Shown here one piece after another: positions 15,285 to 23,895 of a stretch of DNA of 64,000 bases. The notes under the pieces are model-generated. The model was not told where the DNA came from, made no database searches, and saw only the letters and a program-made list of their open reading frames with translations. The stretch is from a virus. Position 1 is the first letter of the stretch. Each line of letters begins with the position of its first letter. The stretch covers positions 1-64,000 of the IMG/VR virus record IMGVR_UViG_3300009502_000036; one strand, 5' to 3'. Both the position numbers and the translations under genes were made by a program.

Positions 15285-15935
15285 ATGTTAGTATATCAAG
15301 CACCATATCGAGATTGGATAGGTCCATATCAAATAGCAGAAGCACTTTGTTTTTGGGTTCCCAAAACAAAGGATGAACTCGGCAATGAAGAATTTCCTGA
15401 ATGGGTAGATAATTTTGGTGAATGGTTGTCAGAAACACCACTTTTACCCCTTTGTAATTGGATTGAAGAAAATATTAAAAGAATTGTTCATGTTCATATT
15501 GATAAATATGATACGTGGAATATGGATTCAACTTTAACGCCAATTATTCTTCCGCTATTAAAACAATTAAAGGAATCTCAGCATGGAGCTCCACATGTTG
15601 ATGATTGTGATGTTCCGGATAATCTAAAATCATCTGCCGCACCAGAAAAACAGAATGACTGGGATATAGATGATCTTCATTTTGCACGTTGGGATTGGGT
15701 TCTTAACGAAATGATTTGGGCATTTAATGAACTTAATGGTGATTGGGAAAATCAATTTCATACTGGTAATATAGATTTTCAGTTTGAAAAAGATCCTGAA
15801 ACTGGACATAATCTTTTAATACATGGGCCGAATCATACTGGAAAATTCGACAGTGACGGTTACACAACTCACCTAAATAGAATTAAAAGAGGTACTACAT
15901 TATTTGGTAAATATTTTCAAAATCTTTGGGATTGA
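15285..15935 (+). CDS. conserved phage protein, Trp-rich
   Basis: 216 aa, unusually rich in Trp, Asp and His. Segments WNMDSTLTPIILPLLKQLK and HGAPHVDD...VPDNL are highly conserved in proteins of unknown function from diverse large phages. It appears full length and starts after AGGATAATT, a usable ribosome-binding site. A virion role has been suspected for similar proteins but the sequence does not show it. Confidence 0.7.
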   Translation: MLVYQAPYRDWIGPYQIAEALCFWVPKTKDELGNEEFPEWVDNFGEWLSETPLLPLCNWIEENIKRIVHVHIDKYDTWNMDSTLTPIILPLLKQLKESQHGAPHVDDCDVPDNLKSSAAPEKQNDWDIDDLHFARWDWVLNEMIWAFNELNGDWENQFHTGNIDFQFEKDPETGHNLLIHGPNHTGKFDSDGYTTHLNRIKRGTTLFGKYFQNLWD

Positions 15936-16012
15936 AATAGCAATTTTAGAGGCAATTATTGTAGAAGATCCTGTTGCATCCAGTGACATAGAAAATGTAA
16001 TTAAAAAATAAT

Positions 16013-16041
16013 AAAAAGCTATTCTTTGAATAGCTTTTTTT
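16013..16041 (+). terminator. Rho-independent terminator
   Basis: AAAAAGCTATTC, loop TTT, GAATAGCTTTTTTT: a 12-bp stem followed directly by a T-run. It closes the accessory operon before the RNA-repair region. Confidence 0.85.
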
Positions 16042-16075
16042 GTTTATATTAAATTAATAAACAAAAAAAACAAAT

Positions 16076-16738
16076 ATGAAAAATATACATAAAGTGGTAG
16101 TAGGATCAAGACTTCATGGTCTAGATAATCAAGATTCCGATTACGATTATAGAGGTGTTTTTAAAGTAGATTTAATTGATATTTTATCACCATTTAGAAA
16201 AACACAAAACACTTCTTGGATAGAAGGCAAGACTGATGACACTAATTACGAGTTAATAAATTTTGTCAAAATGTGTGCAACGGGTAATCCTTCTGCACTA
16301 GAGGTTATCTGGTCTAACAGAATAGTAGAAACTACCGATATTGGTATGGAACTAGTTACAAATAGACAAAAATTTTTAGACGATGAAAAGATATATTTTG
16401 CTCATCTTGGATATGCAGAAAATCAAATAAAGAAAATGGATCTTTATAATCCAGATCCAAAAAGAACACCAAAGACTATCATTGCCTATATTAGATCGTT
16501 AAGACAGGGAATAGAATTATTGGATAGTGGAGATTTTAATCCAGTTTATGAATATCCGGACAGAGATTTTCTTTTAGAAATAAAAAATAATTTCAATTCT
16601 TCTTTAATACCGAAAGTTACTACTTTAATGCACAAAGTAAGACAGGAACTAGAGTGCTTAAAAGCTTTTCGTGGATTTATTCGTAAAGCGGATATTGAAT
16701 GGATAGAAAATTTTATTTTAAATGCTTATTCAAAGTAA
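16076..16738 (+). CDS. RlaP-like nucleotidyltransferase
   Basis: 220 aa. VVGSRLHGLDNQDSDYDYRG (residues about 8-27) is the GS-x(n)-D-x-D signature of Pol-beta-type nucleotidyltransferases, in the form typical of the RlaP/YcgL group (RNA-ligase-associated). The helical C-terminal half matches in length. Members travel with Rnl1-type RNA ligases, as here (19599), and are thought to help mend cut tRNAs. The exact reaction is unproven. Confidence 0.85.
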   Translation: MKNIHKVVVGSRLHGLDNQDSDYDYRGVFKVDLIDILSPFRKTQNTSWIEGKTDDTNYELINFVKMCATGNPSALEVIWSNRIVETTDIGMELVTNRQKFLDDEKIYFAHLGYAENQIKKMDLYNPDPKRTPKTIIAYIRSLRQGIELLDSGDFNPVYEYPDRDFLLEIKNNFNSSLIPKVTTLMHKVRQELECLKAFRGFIRKADIEWIENFILNAYSK

Positions 16739-16742
16739 TATT

Positions 16743-16931
16743 ATGGCAGATAAACATTATAAAAGATTAGATGAGGAACATATCGATGCAATAGACTCTG
16801 CTATTTTCAATGGTGACATTTTCTTCAATATCGAAAATATTATTGAATTTCGTTATATTATGGCACGTTGGGAAAAAGAACTACATGTCTGGGAAGAAAG
16901 AATAAAGGAATGCGAAAATGATAATTTATAA
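16743..16931 (+). CDS. hypothetical small protein
   Basis: 62 aa from ATG 16743 (an in-frame ATG at 16722 would overlap the RlaP gene). Acidic N-terminus and an amphipathic helix WEKELHVWEERIKECE. Its last 14 bases overlap the next paralogue gene. Confidence 0.55.
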   Translation: MADKHYKRLDEEHIDAIDSAIFNGDIFFNIENIIEFRYIMARWEKELHVWEERIKECENDNL

Positions 16932-17343
16932 CATTAACGAGGACATTTTCTCTAAATGTGAAGACCTTTATAATAAAGAAGCTCTTACATTTAACCCGAT
17001 GATAAAAACTGTATCGGAAATACTAAGAAAAGTTTCAATTGGTTGCCCAGCTTTGGTTGTGAAAGATAGTTTACATTCGAAATCAAAAGCTATAAAAATA
17101 CATACAACAAAACATCTAACATTTAATATGGCTGATAGTGTAGATATTTTTTTTACTATAAAAAATAAAGATATTATGGAATGGGTATACAATAATTTTC
17201 ATTCCGATAAAGAATTGTCACAGTATATTATAACTTTAAATCCAGAAAAGATTCTTGATGATTTATCGCTATATGTAAGTTGTTTTTATAAAGATGAATG
17301 GTATATTCTAGTCCCAAGTGTTTTAGTTAGAATTTATTACTAA
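16918..17343 (+). CDS. KGTP/TTKDL family paralogue 2
   Basis: 141 aa. GCPALVV (42-48) replaces KGTPALV, HTTKHLTF lies at 62-69, and the C-terminus has DEWYILVP. Most similar to paralogue 1 in its extended N-terminus and the shared DKELS-Y segment, which suggests those two arose from one duplication. Function unknown. Confidence 0.75.
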   Translation: MIIYNINEDIFSKCEDLYNKEALTFNPMIKTVSEILRKVSIGCPALVVKDSLHSKSKAIKIHTTKHLTFNMADSVDIFFTIKNKDIMEWVYNNFHSDKELSQYIITLNPEKILDDLSLYVSCFYKDEWYILVPSVLVRIYY

Positions 17344-17467
17344 CATTTCTTATTTTATTTCATGAAAAAGAAATAATTGAAAAGTTAACAAATACTAAAA
17401 TAACTCTTCAGATAGAATGTACTGATTTTAGAATAAAAAAGCTTAAAGAATTAAGATTTATAATGAA

Positions 17468-17653
17468 ATGATTGAAGAACAAATAAAAGATAGAAAATAT
17501 AAATTTCCCAATCACGATTATGTAGCAGATTGGAATATGAGGAAAAGGCTGACGGAACTTTCAAAAAATCAATTTGTATATGCTTATGAGCATGAAAATA
17601 TGTTAGATTATATTAAAAATATTTCGAATGTTTATGTTCTAGGAGCATATTGA
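17468..17653 (+). CDS. hypothetical small protein
   Basis: 61 aa, charged and helical, with many Tyr and Asn. The preceding 124 nt contain an open but startless frame ending in TGA over this ATG, probably a gene fragment. Function unknown. Confidence 0.45.
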   Translation: MIEEQIKDRKYKFPNHDYVADWNMRKRLTELSKNQFVYAYEHENMLDYIKNISNVYVLGAY

Positions 17654-17717
17654 TTTCGAGATTTAAATTGTGATTAACTTTTAAGTGTTTCTGCAAAATT
17701 ATTTAAATAATTCTACA

Positions 17718-18017
17718 ATGAAAATGAAATATAAACTTGGCTATAAAGGAATGTGGGGAAGTGATGTTTATTTTTTAGAGGGTTTTCCATCTTCTATAGA
17801 TAAAATTTACGCTATTTATATAAATGACACGAGAGTTTCCGTGATAAATGGCAAAGTAGGCCATGTAGAAGATTCTGATTGTGTTCCTACATATTCTAAT
17901 CATTTTTATATTCAGATAGATGTCTTTGGCGTACTTATCGACATTGATATAAACAAAATTGTTAATGAAATTGATGTTTATGTTAAAACAGAAGATGTTT
18001 CATTTTTAGCCACATGA
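17718..18017 (+). CDS. hypothetical beta-rich protein
   Basis: 99 aa from ATG 17718 (a GTG at 17685 would add 11 residues). Alternating hydrophobic strands (YFLEGFPS, YAIYINDTRVSVING, FGVLIDIDI) suggest a small beta sandwich. It overlaps the next paralogue by 4 nt and could be a cofactor of it. Confidence 0.55.
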   Translation: MKMKYKLGYKGMWGSDVYFLEGFPSSIDKIYAIYINDTRVSVINGKVGHVEDSDCVPTYSNHFYIQIDVFGVLIDIDINKIVNEIDVYVKTEDVSFLAT

Positions 18018-18325
18018 CATACATAGTGAAAAAGGGTACACCCGGAGTAGCATATAATATAATTGAAAGCACTATAGTTATACTTAAAACTACTAAAGAT
18101 TTAACTTTTAACCGTAGATCGGATAGTGATGTTAATGATCATTATTTAGGAGATGTTGGTGGAGAAAGATTGTGGAATGTTATCTTGGACTGTTATCACT
18201 CAGATATGTCTCTTATTAAATCAACAAATTTTGAAAATATAAAAGTACGGGATCTTAATGTATTTGAAGAAGATTTTTGGTTGTTGTTTGTCCATCGAGA
18301 TTTAGTGACTTTTACCACAAAATAA
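18014..18325 (+). CDS. KGTP/TTKDL family paralogue 3
   Basis: 103 aa, close to the family core with no N-terminal extension. VKKGTPGVAY (5-14), LKTTKDLTF (24-32), a conserved central Trp (LWNV) and C-terminal EDFWLLFVH. Coupled to the gene upstream by ATGA. Function unknown. Confidence 0.8.
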   Translation: MTYIVKKGTPGVAYNIIESTIVILKTTKDLTFNRRSDSDVNDHYLGDVGGERLWNVILDCYHSDMSLIKSTNFENIKVRDLNVFEEDFWLLFVHRDLVTFTTK

Positions 18326-18351
18326 TTTTTTATAATCAATAGAATAATTTG

Positions 18352-18360
18352 TATATTATA
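18352..18360 (+). promoter_or_regulatory. early/middle-type promoter motif
   Basis: TATATTATA, then TTACGTGAATAAATTA, exactly 42 nt before the ATG at 18394. Confidence 0.55.
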
Positions 18361-18393
18361 TTACGTGAATAAATTATAGATGGAGAGTATAGC

Positions 18394-18570
18394 ATGATTG
18401 AAGTTTATCAAAAAATAAAAGACATTTTATATAATGCAGTAGAACAGTCAGAGTCAGAATATTATGGGTTTTCTGGTATTCCTGAAGATTCTCTTTATGA
18501 TACTCTTAAACAAATTATGGAAGTTGTTAATTCTTATAGAGATAACGAAACATCAAAAAATAATTTATGA
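18394..18570 (+). CDS. hypothetical helical protein
   Basis: 58 aa, acidic and helical (IEVYQKIKDILYNAVEQSE), first gene after a promoter motif and ATGA-coupled to paralogue 4. Its translation start resembles that of the gene at 100. Function unknown. Confidence 0.55.
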   Translation: MIEVYQKIKDILYNAVEQSESEYYGFSGIPEDSLYDTLKQIMEVVNSYRDNETSKNNL

Positions 18571-18848
18571 ATAACTTTTTCATACCAAAAGGAACCTTTG
18601 GTATTGCATATGATACATCGGAAGGGAATTTTGTTGTATTAAGTACGAGTAAAGATTTAAATTTCCTAGAAAGGAGTGATTCTAAAGTAACGAGATTAGG
18701 TGATCTTTGGTGGGATGTTCTACAAATATTTAGAGGTAATTTCATTACTGGCATGGATAATCAAATTTCAGTAACTGATATATTTGCCTTTGAAAAAGAC
18801 GAATGGTTCTTATTTATACACCAAACTAAAATTAAATACGAAGAATGA
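18567..18848 (+). CDS. KGTP/TTKDL family paralogue 4
   Basis: 93 aa. IPKGTFGIAYD (6-16), STSKDLNF (26-33), LWWDVL in the centre and KDEWFLFIH near the end. Shares an SDS-V segment after the TKDL motif with paralogue 3, so the two are near duplicates. ATGA links on both sides. Confidence 0.8.
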   Translation: MNNFFIPKGTFGIAYDTSEGNFVVLSTSKDLNFLERSDSKVTRLGDLWWDVLQIFRGNFITGMDNQISVTDIFAFEKDEWFLFIHQTKIKYEE

Positions 18849-19102
18849 CTTTTTATTTTACCAGGTTCTCCTATATTAGCTTATAGTATTATAGATCAGC
18901 GTCTAACTTATACTAAGACTTCTAAACTTTGGCAGTTTGATAAAACATCAGAGGGGAATTTTCCAGGCAACTTCCCGATTTAATGCTTGATGTTCATGAC
19001 TATTTTAAAAGAATAGATTCTAATTATATTAATATAGAATACATATATACTTTTGGTATTAAAGATTGGCTTTTGTTTATTAATAAAAGAGAACTCAAAT
19101 GA
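18845..19102 (+). pseudogene. KGTP/TTKDL family paralogue 5, frameshifted twice
   Basis: The ATG overlaps paralogue 4 but its frame stops after 13 codons. In another frame PGSPILAYSI and YTKTSKLWQF match the two N-terminal family motifs, and in a third frame DVHDYFKRID...IKDWLLFINK matches the C-terminal one, ending at TGA 19100-19102. Shifts lie in the T5 run after ATGAC and near 18975. Confidence 0.6.
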
Positions 19103-19342
19103 AACTTTTTGTTATAGAAAAAGGAATTGAAGTACTAGCTTATAAAATAAAATCAGATTTGGTGTATTCTATAACTACGAGTAAAATAAGTTTTTTTTTG
19201 TAAAAAATCGGAGAATTCTATATCAGAAGAATTGCTTCTTATAGCAGAAGGAGTATGCGGACAGGTATTCGCTGATATTTTAGTTTTTGAAAAGGATGGA
19301 TGGTTATTGTTTGCAGATAAAGAAGAAGTTCAATATTTTTAA
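19099..19342 (+). pseudogene. KGTP/TTKDL family paralogue 6, frameshifted at T9
   Basis: IEKGIEVLAYKI and ITTSKISFF match the family, then the frame ends just after the T9 run at 19191-19199. In the shifted frame KKSENSISEE...LVFEKDGWLLFADK completes the family C-terminus up to TAA 19340-19342. A one-base change in T9 explains it; phase variation by slippage is an alternative. Confidence 0.6.
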
Positions 19343-19358
19343 TTTACAGCAAAAAGTT

Positions 19359-19367
19359 TATATTATA
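19359..19367 (+). promoter_or_regulatory. early/middle-type promoter motif
   Basis: TATATTATA, then CTATATGAATAATTTA, 42 nt before the ATG at 19401. Serves the RNA ligase operon. Confidence 0.6.
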
Positions 19368-19400
19368 CTATATGAATAATTTATAAACAGAAAATACATC

Positions 19401-19592
19401 ATGCAAAGAGAAAACAATGATACAATTTGGGGAGCGTTCGCGCTTTACATAACAAATCAGGAACTAGTGATTACAAAAACAGACATATTGCAACTGTTTA
19501 AATCTAATCCGGACGTCATTAAAAATGAAATTAGAGAAAATTCAGAAGAGTCTCTACTTTTTCCTAAAACTTATGTAATGTGCATAAACTAA
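19401..19592 (+). CDS. hypothetical protein upstream of RNA ligase
   Basis: 63 aa. No motif recognised; mixed helix and strand. It lies between a promoter motif and the RNA ligase gene with a 6-nt gap, so it is in that operon. Confidence 0.5.
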   Translation: MQRENNDTIWGAFALYITNQELVITKTDILQLFKSNPDVIKNEIRENSEESLLFPKTYVMCIN

Positions 19593-19598
19593 ATTATA

Positions 19599-20618
19599 AT
19601 GAAAATTGACATTAAAGAATTAGACAGACTACATAAAGAGAAACTTTTAGAAAAGCAAGTTCATCCTATTCTTCCTTTGACTATTTGGAATTATAGTCAG
19701 ACTTGTCAGTATGATAATTTGTGGACATCTACTCTTTTGATGTGTCGTGGACTCGTAACAGACGTAGAAGGAAACGTAATTGCTCGTCCATTTAAAAAAT
19801 TCTTTAATTTAGAAGAAAAGAAACATGTACATACGGAAAATTTTACGATTTGGCACAAAGAAGATGGTTCCTTGGGTATTATATTCTTCTACAATGGGGT
19901 ATGGCACATCTGCTCTCGTGGGTCTTTTACTTCTGATCAAGCTATCAAAGCAAAGGAGATGCTTGAAAAAATCAAAGACAAAGAGAAGTATCTTAAAAAA
20001 GAACTCACTTACCTGGTAGAAATTATTTATCCAGAAAACAGAATTTGCATAGATTATGGACAAACAGAAAAACTTATTTTACTAGGCGCTGTAGATATAG
20101 AAACTGGCGCAGAAGTTAATCCTACAAAAATTTCTCAATGTATTTTTGAAATACCACAGCAGGAATATTTCACTGACTATTCTCAGATTGCATGGCTAGA
20201 CTGGGAAAATAAAGAAGGTTTTGTTGTTCATTTTGACAACGGTAATAAATGCAAGATTAAATTTGCTAATTATTTAAAAAAGCATAAAATAATATGGAAT
20301 CTCACAAACAAATTGATTCACGAACATCTTGTTAACGGTAACATCGAAGAATTGTTGGATCAAATACCAGATGAATTTTATTCTATCGTCAAAGAAGAAA
20401 TTTATGAATTTAATAAAGAATATGCTATCATATTAAGTTCAGCGATGGTTGCTTTTAATGATGCACGAAAGTTAGAAACACGTAAAGAATTTGCTGCGGA
20501 AGCACTTAAATATGAATATCCTCAGGTTCTTTTTGCTATGCTTGATAAAAAGAACTATGAAGGTGTTATTTGGAAAATACTTGAGCCCAAAGTTTCAATA
20601 CGTATATTAACGAAATAA
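19599..20618 (+). CDS. rnlA: T4 Rnl1-like RNA ligase
   Basis: 339 aa. Nucleotidyltransferase motif I is HKEDGS with the adenylated lysine at K87. Further motifs are CSRGSF (Ia), LVEIIYPENRI (III), EGFVVHF (IV) and KIKFANY (V), followed by a helical C-terminal domain. Length fits Rnl1 (T4: 374 aa). Such ligases seal tRNAs cut by host anticodon nucleases during defence; T4 pairs its ligase with Pnkp, while this phage has an RlaP-like gene at 16076. Confidence 0.92.
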   Translation: MKIDIKELDRLHKEKLLEKQVHPILPLTIWNYSQTCQYDNLWTSTLLMCRGLVTDVEGNVIARPFKKFFNLEEKKHVHTENFTIWHKEDGSLGIIFFYNGVWHICSRGSFTSDQAIKAKEMLEKIKDKEKYLKKELTYLVEIIYPENRICIDYGQTEKLILLGAVDIETGAEVNPTKISQCIFEIPQQEYFTDYSQIAWLDWENKEGFVVHFDNGNKCKIKFANYLKKHKIIWNLTNKLIHEHLVNGNIEELLDQIPDEFYSIVKEEIYEFNKEYAIILSSAMVAFNDARKLETRKEFAAEALKYEYPQVLFAMLDKKNYEGVIWKILEPKVSIRILTK

Positions 20619-20625
20619 GGTTAAA

Positions 20626-20919
20626 ATGGGATATAGTGTATACAAAGGTACTCGTGGAATAGCATACGACGTTAGAAATGAAATTTTTGTTAAAATACAA
20701 ACGAAAAAAGATCATCACTTTCATCATTCTAATTTTGGAATCGAATTTGATGAAATTGTTAGTTGTATGATACGTGAAGTATTTGATAAAAATTATGTGA
20801 AACTTGAACTCTATTTTCCTGAATACGAAACTGGAAGAGGTTCTATTATACCGTTTAAAAGATCAGATTGGTATTTAATGGTATCTAATTTTAATGTAAT
20901 ATCTTATGTTGGTAAATAA
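20626..20919 (+). CDS. KGTP/TTKDL family paralogue 7
   Basis: 97 aa. VYKGTRGIAYDV (5-16) is a good first motif; the second has changed to QTKKDHHF; the end has RSDWYLMV. It follows the RNA ligase gene by 7 nt and overlaps paralogue 8 by 14 nt. Confidence 0.8.
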   Translation: MGYSVYKGTRGIAYDVRNEIFVKIQTKKDHHFHHSNFGIEFDEIVSCMIREVFDKNYVKLELYFPEYETGRGSIIPFKRSDWYLMVSNFNVISYVGK

Positions 20920-21205
20920 CGCGACTACCTTTAAAGTTAATAAAGGTGTTTCTGTAATAGTTTTGCAAGAAATAGGTTTAAATGCTATTAATGGCACTAT
21001 ATTATCAACTGAGTTTAAAAAAATTCGTACGACTAAGGATTTGATTTTTTTCCCAACAGAAAGAATAGGAAAATCTTCTTGGATAAATTTAGTTCAATCC
21101 TTTAGAGATTCGCTCATAAAAACTGATAAATCATTATATCACTGTTTTCGTAGAGACGGTTGGTTTATTTTTATCAATAAATCAGATATCTTAGAAATAG
21201 TTTAA
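20906..21205 (+). CDS. KGTP/TTKDL family paralogue 8
   Basis: 99 aa. VNKGVSVIVLQE, then RTTKDLIFF around residues 45-53, SSWINLV and RRDGWFIFINK at the end. An insertion lies between motif 1 and motif 2. Function unknown. Confidence 0.8.
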   Translation: MLVNNATTFKVNKGVSVIVLQEIGLNAINGTILSTEFKKIRTTKDLIFFPTERIGKSSWINLVQSFRDSLIKTDKSLYHCFRRDGWFIFINKSDILEIV

Positions 21206-21221
21206 GCGAAGGAGTTTTTCC

Positions 21222-21509
21222 ATGTTAAAGGTTTGTAAAGGAACTGAATGCGTTGTAATAAATAAATCTTTCTGTTCGGAAAAATATATTATTGATGGAA
21301 TAATAAATGAAAAATTATTTAAATTTATACGAACAACTAAAAATTTAGAATTTAGTGGAGAAGAAGAAAAGCTTTACGACGATTTTCCTATTCTTTTTGA
21401 CAGTTTTGATGAGTTGTTTTATGACTTTGGCACTCCGGATATATATAATTGTTTTGAAAGAGAAGGTTGGTTTGTATTTTTTGAGAATTTTCCTGTTACA
21501 TATTGTTAA
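21222..21509 (+). CDS. KGTP/TTKDL family paralogue 9
   Basis: 95 aa with a ribosome-binding site (AAGGAG) before ATG. VCKGTECVVINK, then IRTTKNLEF and EREGWFVFFENF. Nearest to paralogue 8 in spacing; the pair looks like a tandem duplication. Confidence 0.8.
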   Translation: MLKVCKGTECVVINKSFCSEKYIIDGIINEKLFKFIRTTKNLEFSGEEEKLYDDFPILFDSFDELFYDFGTPDIYNCFEREGWFVFFENFPVTYC

Positions 21510-21517
21510 ATTATTAT

Positions 21518-21526
21518 TATATTATA
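21518..21526 (+). promoter_or_regulatory. early/middle-type promoter motif
   Basis: TATATTATA 53 nt before the ATG of the DNA ligase gene. The downstream CTAG/TTGAATAA part of the block is not conserved here. Confidence 0.4.
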
Positions 21527-21570
21527 TCATAGGTCTATAAGTGAAAGTAGTTAAATCTAAATAAATTGAA

Positions 21571-23421
21571 ATGAACATCCCTTTCCACTCTGTCAAACAA
21601 TTAGAATCACAAATAGTAGTGGCTAGTACAGCATATTATGAAGGCATTGCTATTATGACAGATGAAGAGTTTGACTGCATGATAAAAGCTCTAAAAGATT
21701 GTAATCCTAATTCTTCAATTCTCAAGACCGGTTGGGGATATGTACCTAAAGATAGAATAGTTGAACATATTGGCAGTGAGGTTGGATCACTAGATAAAAT
21801 CCAGATAGCTAACTATATAGATAGAAAAACCGTTATAGCTACTCCTAAATACGATGGACTTACTGCAGTAGTATATTTTGAAGATGGTAAATATGCTAAA
21901 GGTGTAACTAGAGGTGATGGTAAATTAGGACAGGATATTTCCTCTAAATTGAAGTGGATAATTGAGAATACTACTGAGGCTAATCTTGATGATATAGTAT
22001 TTGATGGTACATCAATAAGAGGTGAGGTAGTTGTACCATTGGTATATGAGTCTGATGTATTATCCTTAGGATATTCAAATACAAGAAACTTTGCTGCAGG
22101 AGTTATGAATACTAAGGAGGATGACTATGAGTTACTTCGTTATCTTCACTTTGTTCCATATACTATCAGAGATAGTAAGTTATCCAAATGGCAATGTTAC
22201 GAATTTTTTTATGAAAAAAATCTTATAACTCCATGTCAAGTAGGATTAATTGAGAATATATTAGACTCGGAAAGCCTAAGGTTAGTATATAATAAATGGA
22301 GAGAGATATATCCAATAGATGGAATTGTATTAACAAAAGAATTTTCTGAGGATATTGACAACGACTCATATGCAGTAAAGTTTGAGACAGAAGAAAAGCC
22401 CGCCGTAGTTGATACTGTTGAGTGGAGTACGCGATCAACAGGAGCTGTGATACCTGTGGTTATATTAAAGGAGCCTATCAAGATTCATGGAGCTAATATC
22501 CAGAGGCTTAGTGGATATAATTGGAAATATATCACTGATAATAAAATTGGACATGATGCGGAGATCATTATTACCAGAGCAAATGAAGTAATACCTAAAA
22601 TACTTAACGTCACTAAACCATCCAGTACGGTAGTTTGGCCACATGAGTGTCCTGTATGTGGAAGTCCAACATCAGTACAGAGTGTTCATCTTATATGTGA
22701 AAATCCACTATGCCCATCTGTACAGATTAATCAAGTACATGCATTTTTAACTAGATGTGATATTGATAAGGGTATCGGTCAGACTACATGGGATAAATAC
22801 TTTGAACATTTTAGTGTAGGTAATTTCTTTGATTTTGTAAATAGTGTAAGAAACTATGATGGTAATATACAGCACTTGGAATTTCTTGGAGATAGTATGT
22901 CTAAGAAGGTTGCCCAGGCTATTACAGTTATTGGGAATAAAATCAAGAATATTACTTATGAGGATATACTAGTATCAATGAACATTCCAGGTCTTGGAAC
23001 TACACATGCTAAGACTCTTGGTCAATACACTTTCCAAGAATTAAAGGATAAGAGTATAAGTGAGAATAATAATCTTGGAACTAATGTAACAGTTGGAAGA
23101 GAGATATCGAACAAAATAGATGATCTAATAATGTTAGTAGATATTCTCTGGCCCACTAATCCCCCTACTATTACAGTGCCTATTAATATTACGGGAATAG
23201 AGGTATGTATTACTGGTAAGCTGGAGTATGGTACTAGAGATAAATTTGCAAAAGCAATAGAGTCATATGGATTTATATCTGTTGATGGAGTGAATAAGAA
23301 TACCAAATATCTAATCTGCAATTCCACTTCTTCATCCAGTAAATCTAAAACTGCTAGTAAATTAGGAGTACCAGTGATATCTGAACAAGCATTTTTAGAT
23401 CACTTTAATATTGTACTATGA
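21571..23421 (+). CDS. ligA: NAD+-dependent DNA ligase
   Basis: 616 aa. KYDGLTAVVYFEDG carries the KxDG adenylation lysine, followed by GVTRGDGKLGQD, RGEVVVP and DGIVLT, as in LigA. A four-cysteine zinc finger (CPVCG...CENPLCP), helix-hairpin-helix repeats (IPGLGTTHAKTLG) and a C-terminal BRCT domain (GIEVCITGKLEYG...) follow. The N-terminal NAD+-binding Ia domain is short compared with bacterial LigA (about 670 aa). It seals nicks; T4 itself uses an ATP-dependent ligase, so this is a different acquisition. Confidence 0.96.
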   Translation: MNIPFHSVKQLESQIVVASTAYYEGIAIMTDEEFDCMIKALKDCNPNSSILKTGWGYVPKDRIVEHIGSEVGSLDKIQIANYIDRKTVIATPKYDGLTAVVYFEDGKYAKGVTRGDGKLGQDISSKLKWIIENTTEANLDDIVFDGTSIRGEVVVPLVYESDVLSLGYSNTRNFAAGVMNTKEDDYELLRYLHFVPYTIRDSKLSKWQCYEFFYEKNLITPCQVGLIENILDSESLRLVYNKWREIYPIDGIVLTKEFSEDIDNDSYAVKFETEEKPAVVDTVEWSTRSTGAVIPVVILKEPIKIHGANIQRLSGYNWKYITDNKIGHDAEIIITRANEVIPKILNVTKPSSTVVWPHECPVCGSPTSVQSVHLICENPLCPSVQINQVHAFLTRCDIDKGIGQTTWDKYFEHFSVGNFFDFVNSVRNYDGNIQHLEFLGDSMSKKVAQAITVIGNKIKNITYEDILVSMNIPGLGTTHAKTLGQYTFQELKDKSISENNNLGTNVTVGREISNKIDDLIMLVDILWPTNPPTITVPINITGIEVCITGKLEYGTRDKFAKAIESYGFISVDGVNKNTKYLICNSTSSSSKSKTASKLGVPVISEQAFLDHFNIVL

Positions 23422-23478
23422 GGAGCTTCTTTCTTGAAATAAGTATCAAAAAATATTTTGTGTTTAGTGGAAAATGAT

Positions 23479-23487
23479 TATATTATA
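23479..23487 (+). promoter_or_regulatory. early/middle-type promoter motif
   Basis: TATATTATA preceded by TTTAGTGGAAAATGAT and followed by AAGTCGAGTAATTTA. It is 74 nt before the ATG at 23553, farther than usual, leaving a leader of about 65 nt. Confidence 0.5.
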
Positions 23488-23552
23488 AAGTCGAGTAATT
23501 TAAAAGAAACTTCTTTTCTATTGCTTCATCTTAATAAATTTTAGTTTATAAT

Positions 23553-23891
23553 ATGCAACACATTAAAGAGGGAACATTTGGTATTGCTTATTGTTATATT
23601 GTAAATCATGTTCACTATGACAAATACGTAAAATTAAATACTTCTATGGATTTATATTTTAATAAAAATGTAACCAAAATAGGAAAGTCTATTTGGGCTC
23701 ACGTTTTTGGTTTATATAAGAGTGATTACATACTACAGAATGTTATAAAAGAAATGTTAGCAAAAATACATCCGCAACCTATAGAGGATTTTATTACTGT
23801 TATTGATAAAGATGGATGGTTATTTTTTTTCCAACAAAAGAAATTATATCAGAAAAAGATATTTTTGAGTTTTAAATTACCGTTTGATTAA
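23553..23891 (+). CDS. KGTP/TTKDL family paralogue 10
   Basis: 112 aa. IKEGTFGIAYCYI, then LNTSMDLYF, SIWAHVF and DKDGWLFFFQQK. Keeps the order and spacing of motifs while the TTKDL element has drifted. It has its own promoter motif. Function unknown. Confidence 0.78.
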   Translation: MQHIKEGTFGIAYCYIVNHVHYDKYVKLNTSMDLYFNKNVTKIGKSIWAHVFGLYKSDYILQNVIKEMLAKIHPQPIEDFITVIDKDGWLFFFQQKKLYQKKIFLSFKLPFD

Positions 23892-23895
23892 AGAA

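Noticed and set aside
15903-16010. Short open frame (IEIAILEAIIVEDPVASSDIE) after the Trp-rich protein
   Set aside because: No usable start; could be a -1 extension of the upstream gene, but there is no slippery site and the normal stop is well placed.
17344-17467. Open frame ending in TGA at 17468-17470 region
   Set aside because: It has no start codon or motif; at most a gene fragment between paralogue 2 and the gene at 17468.
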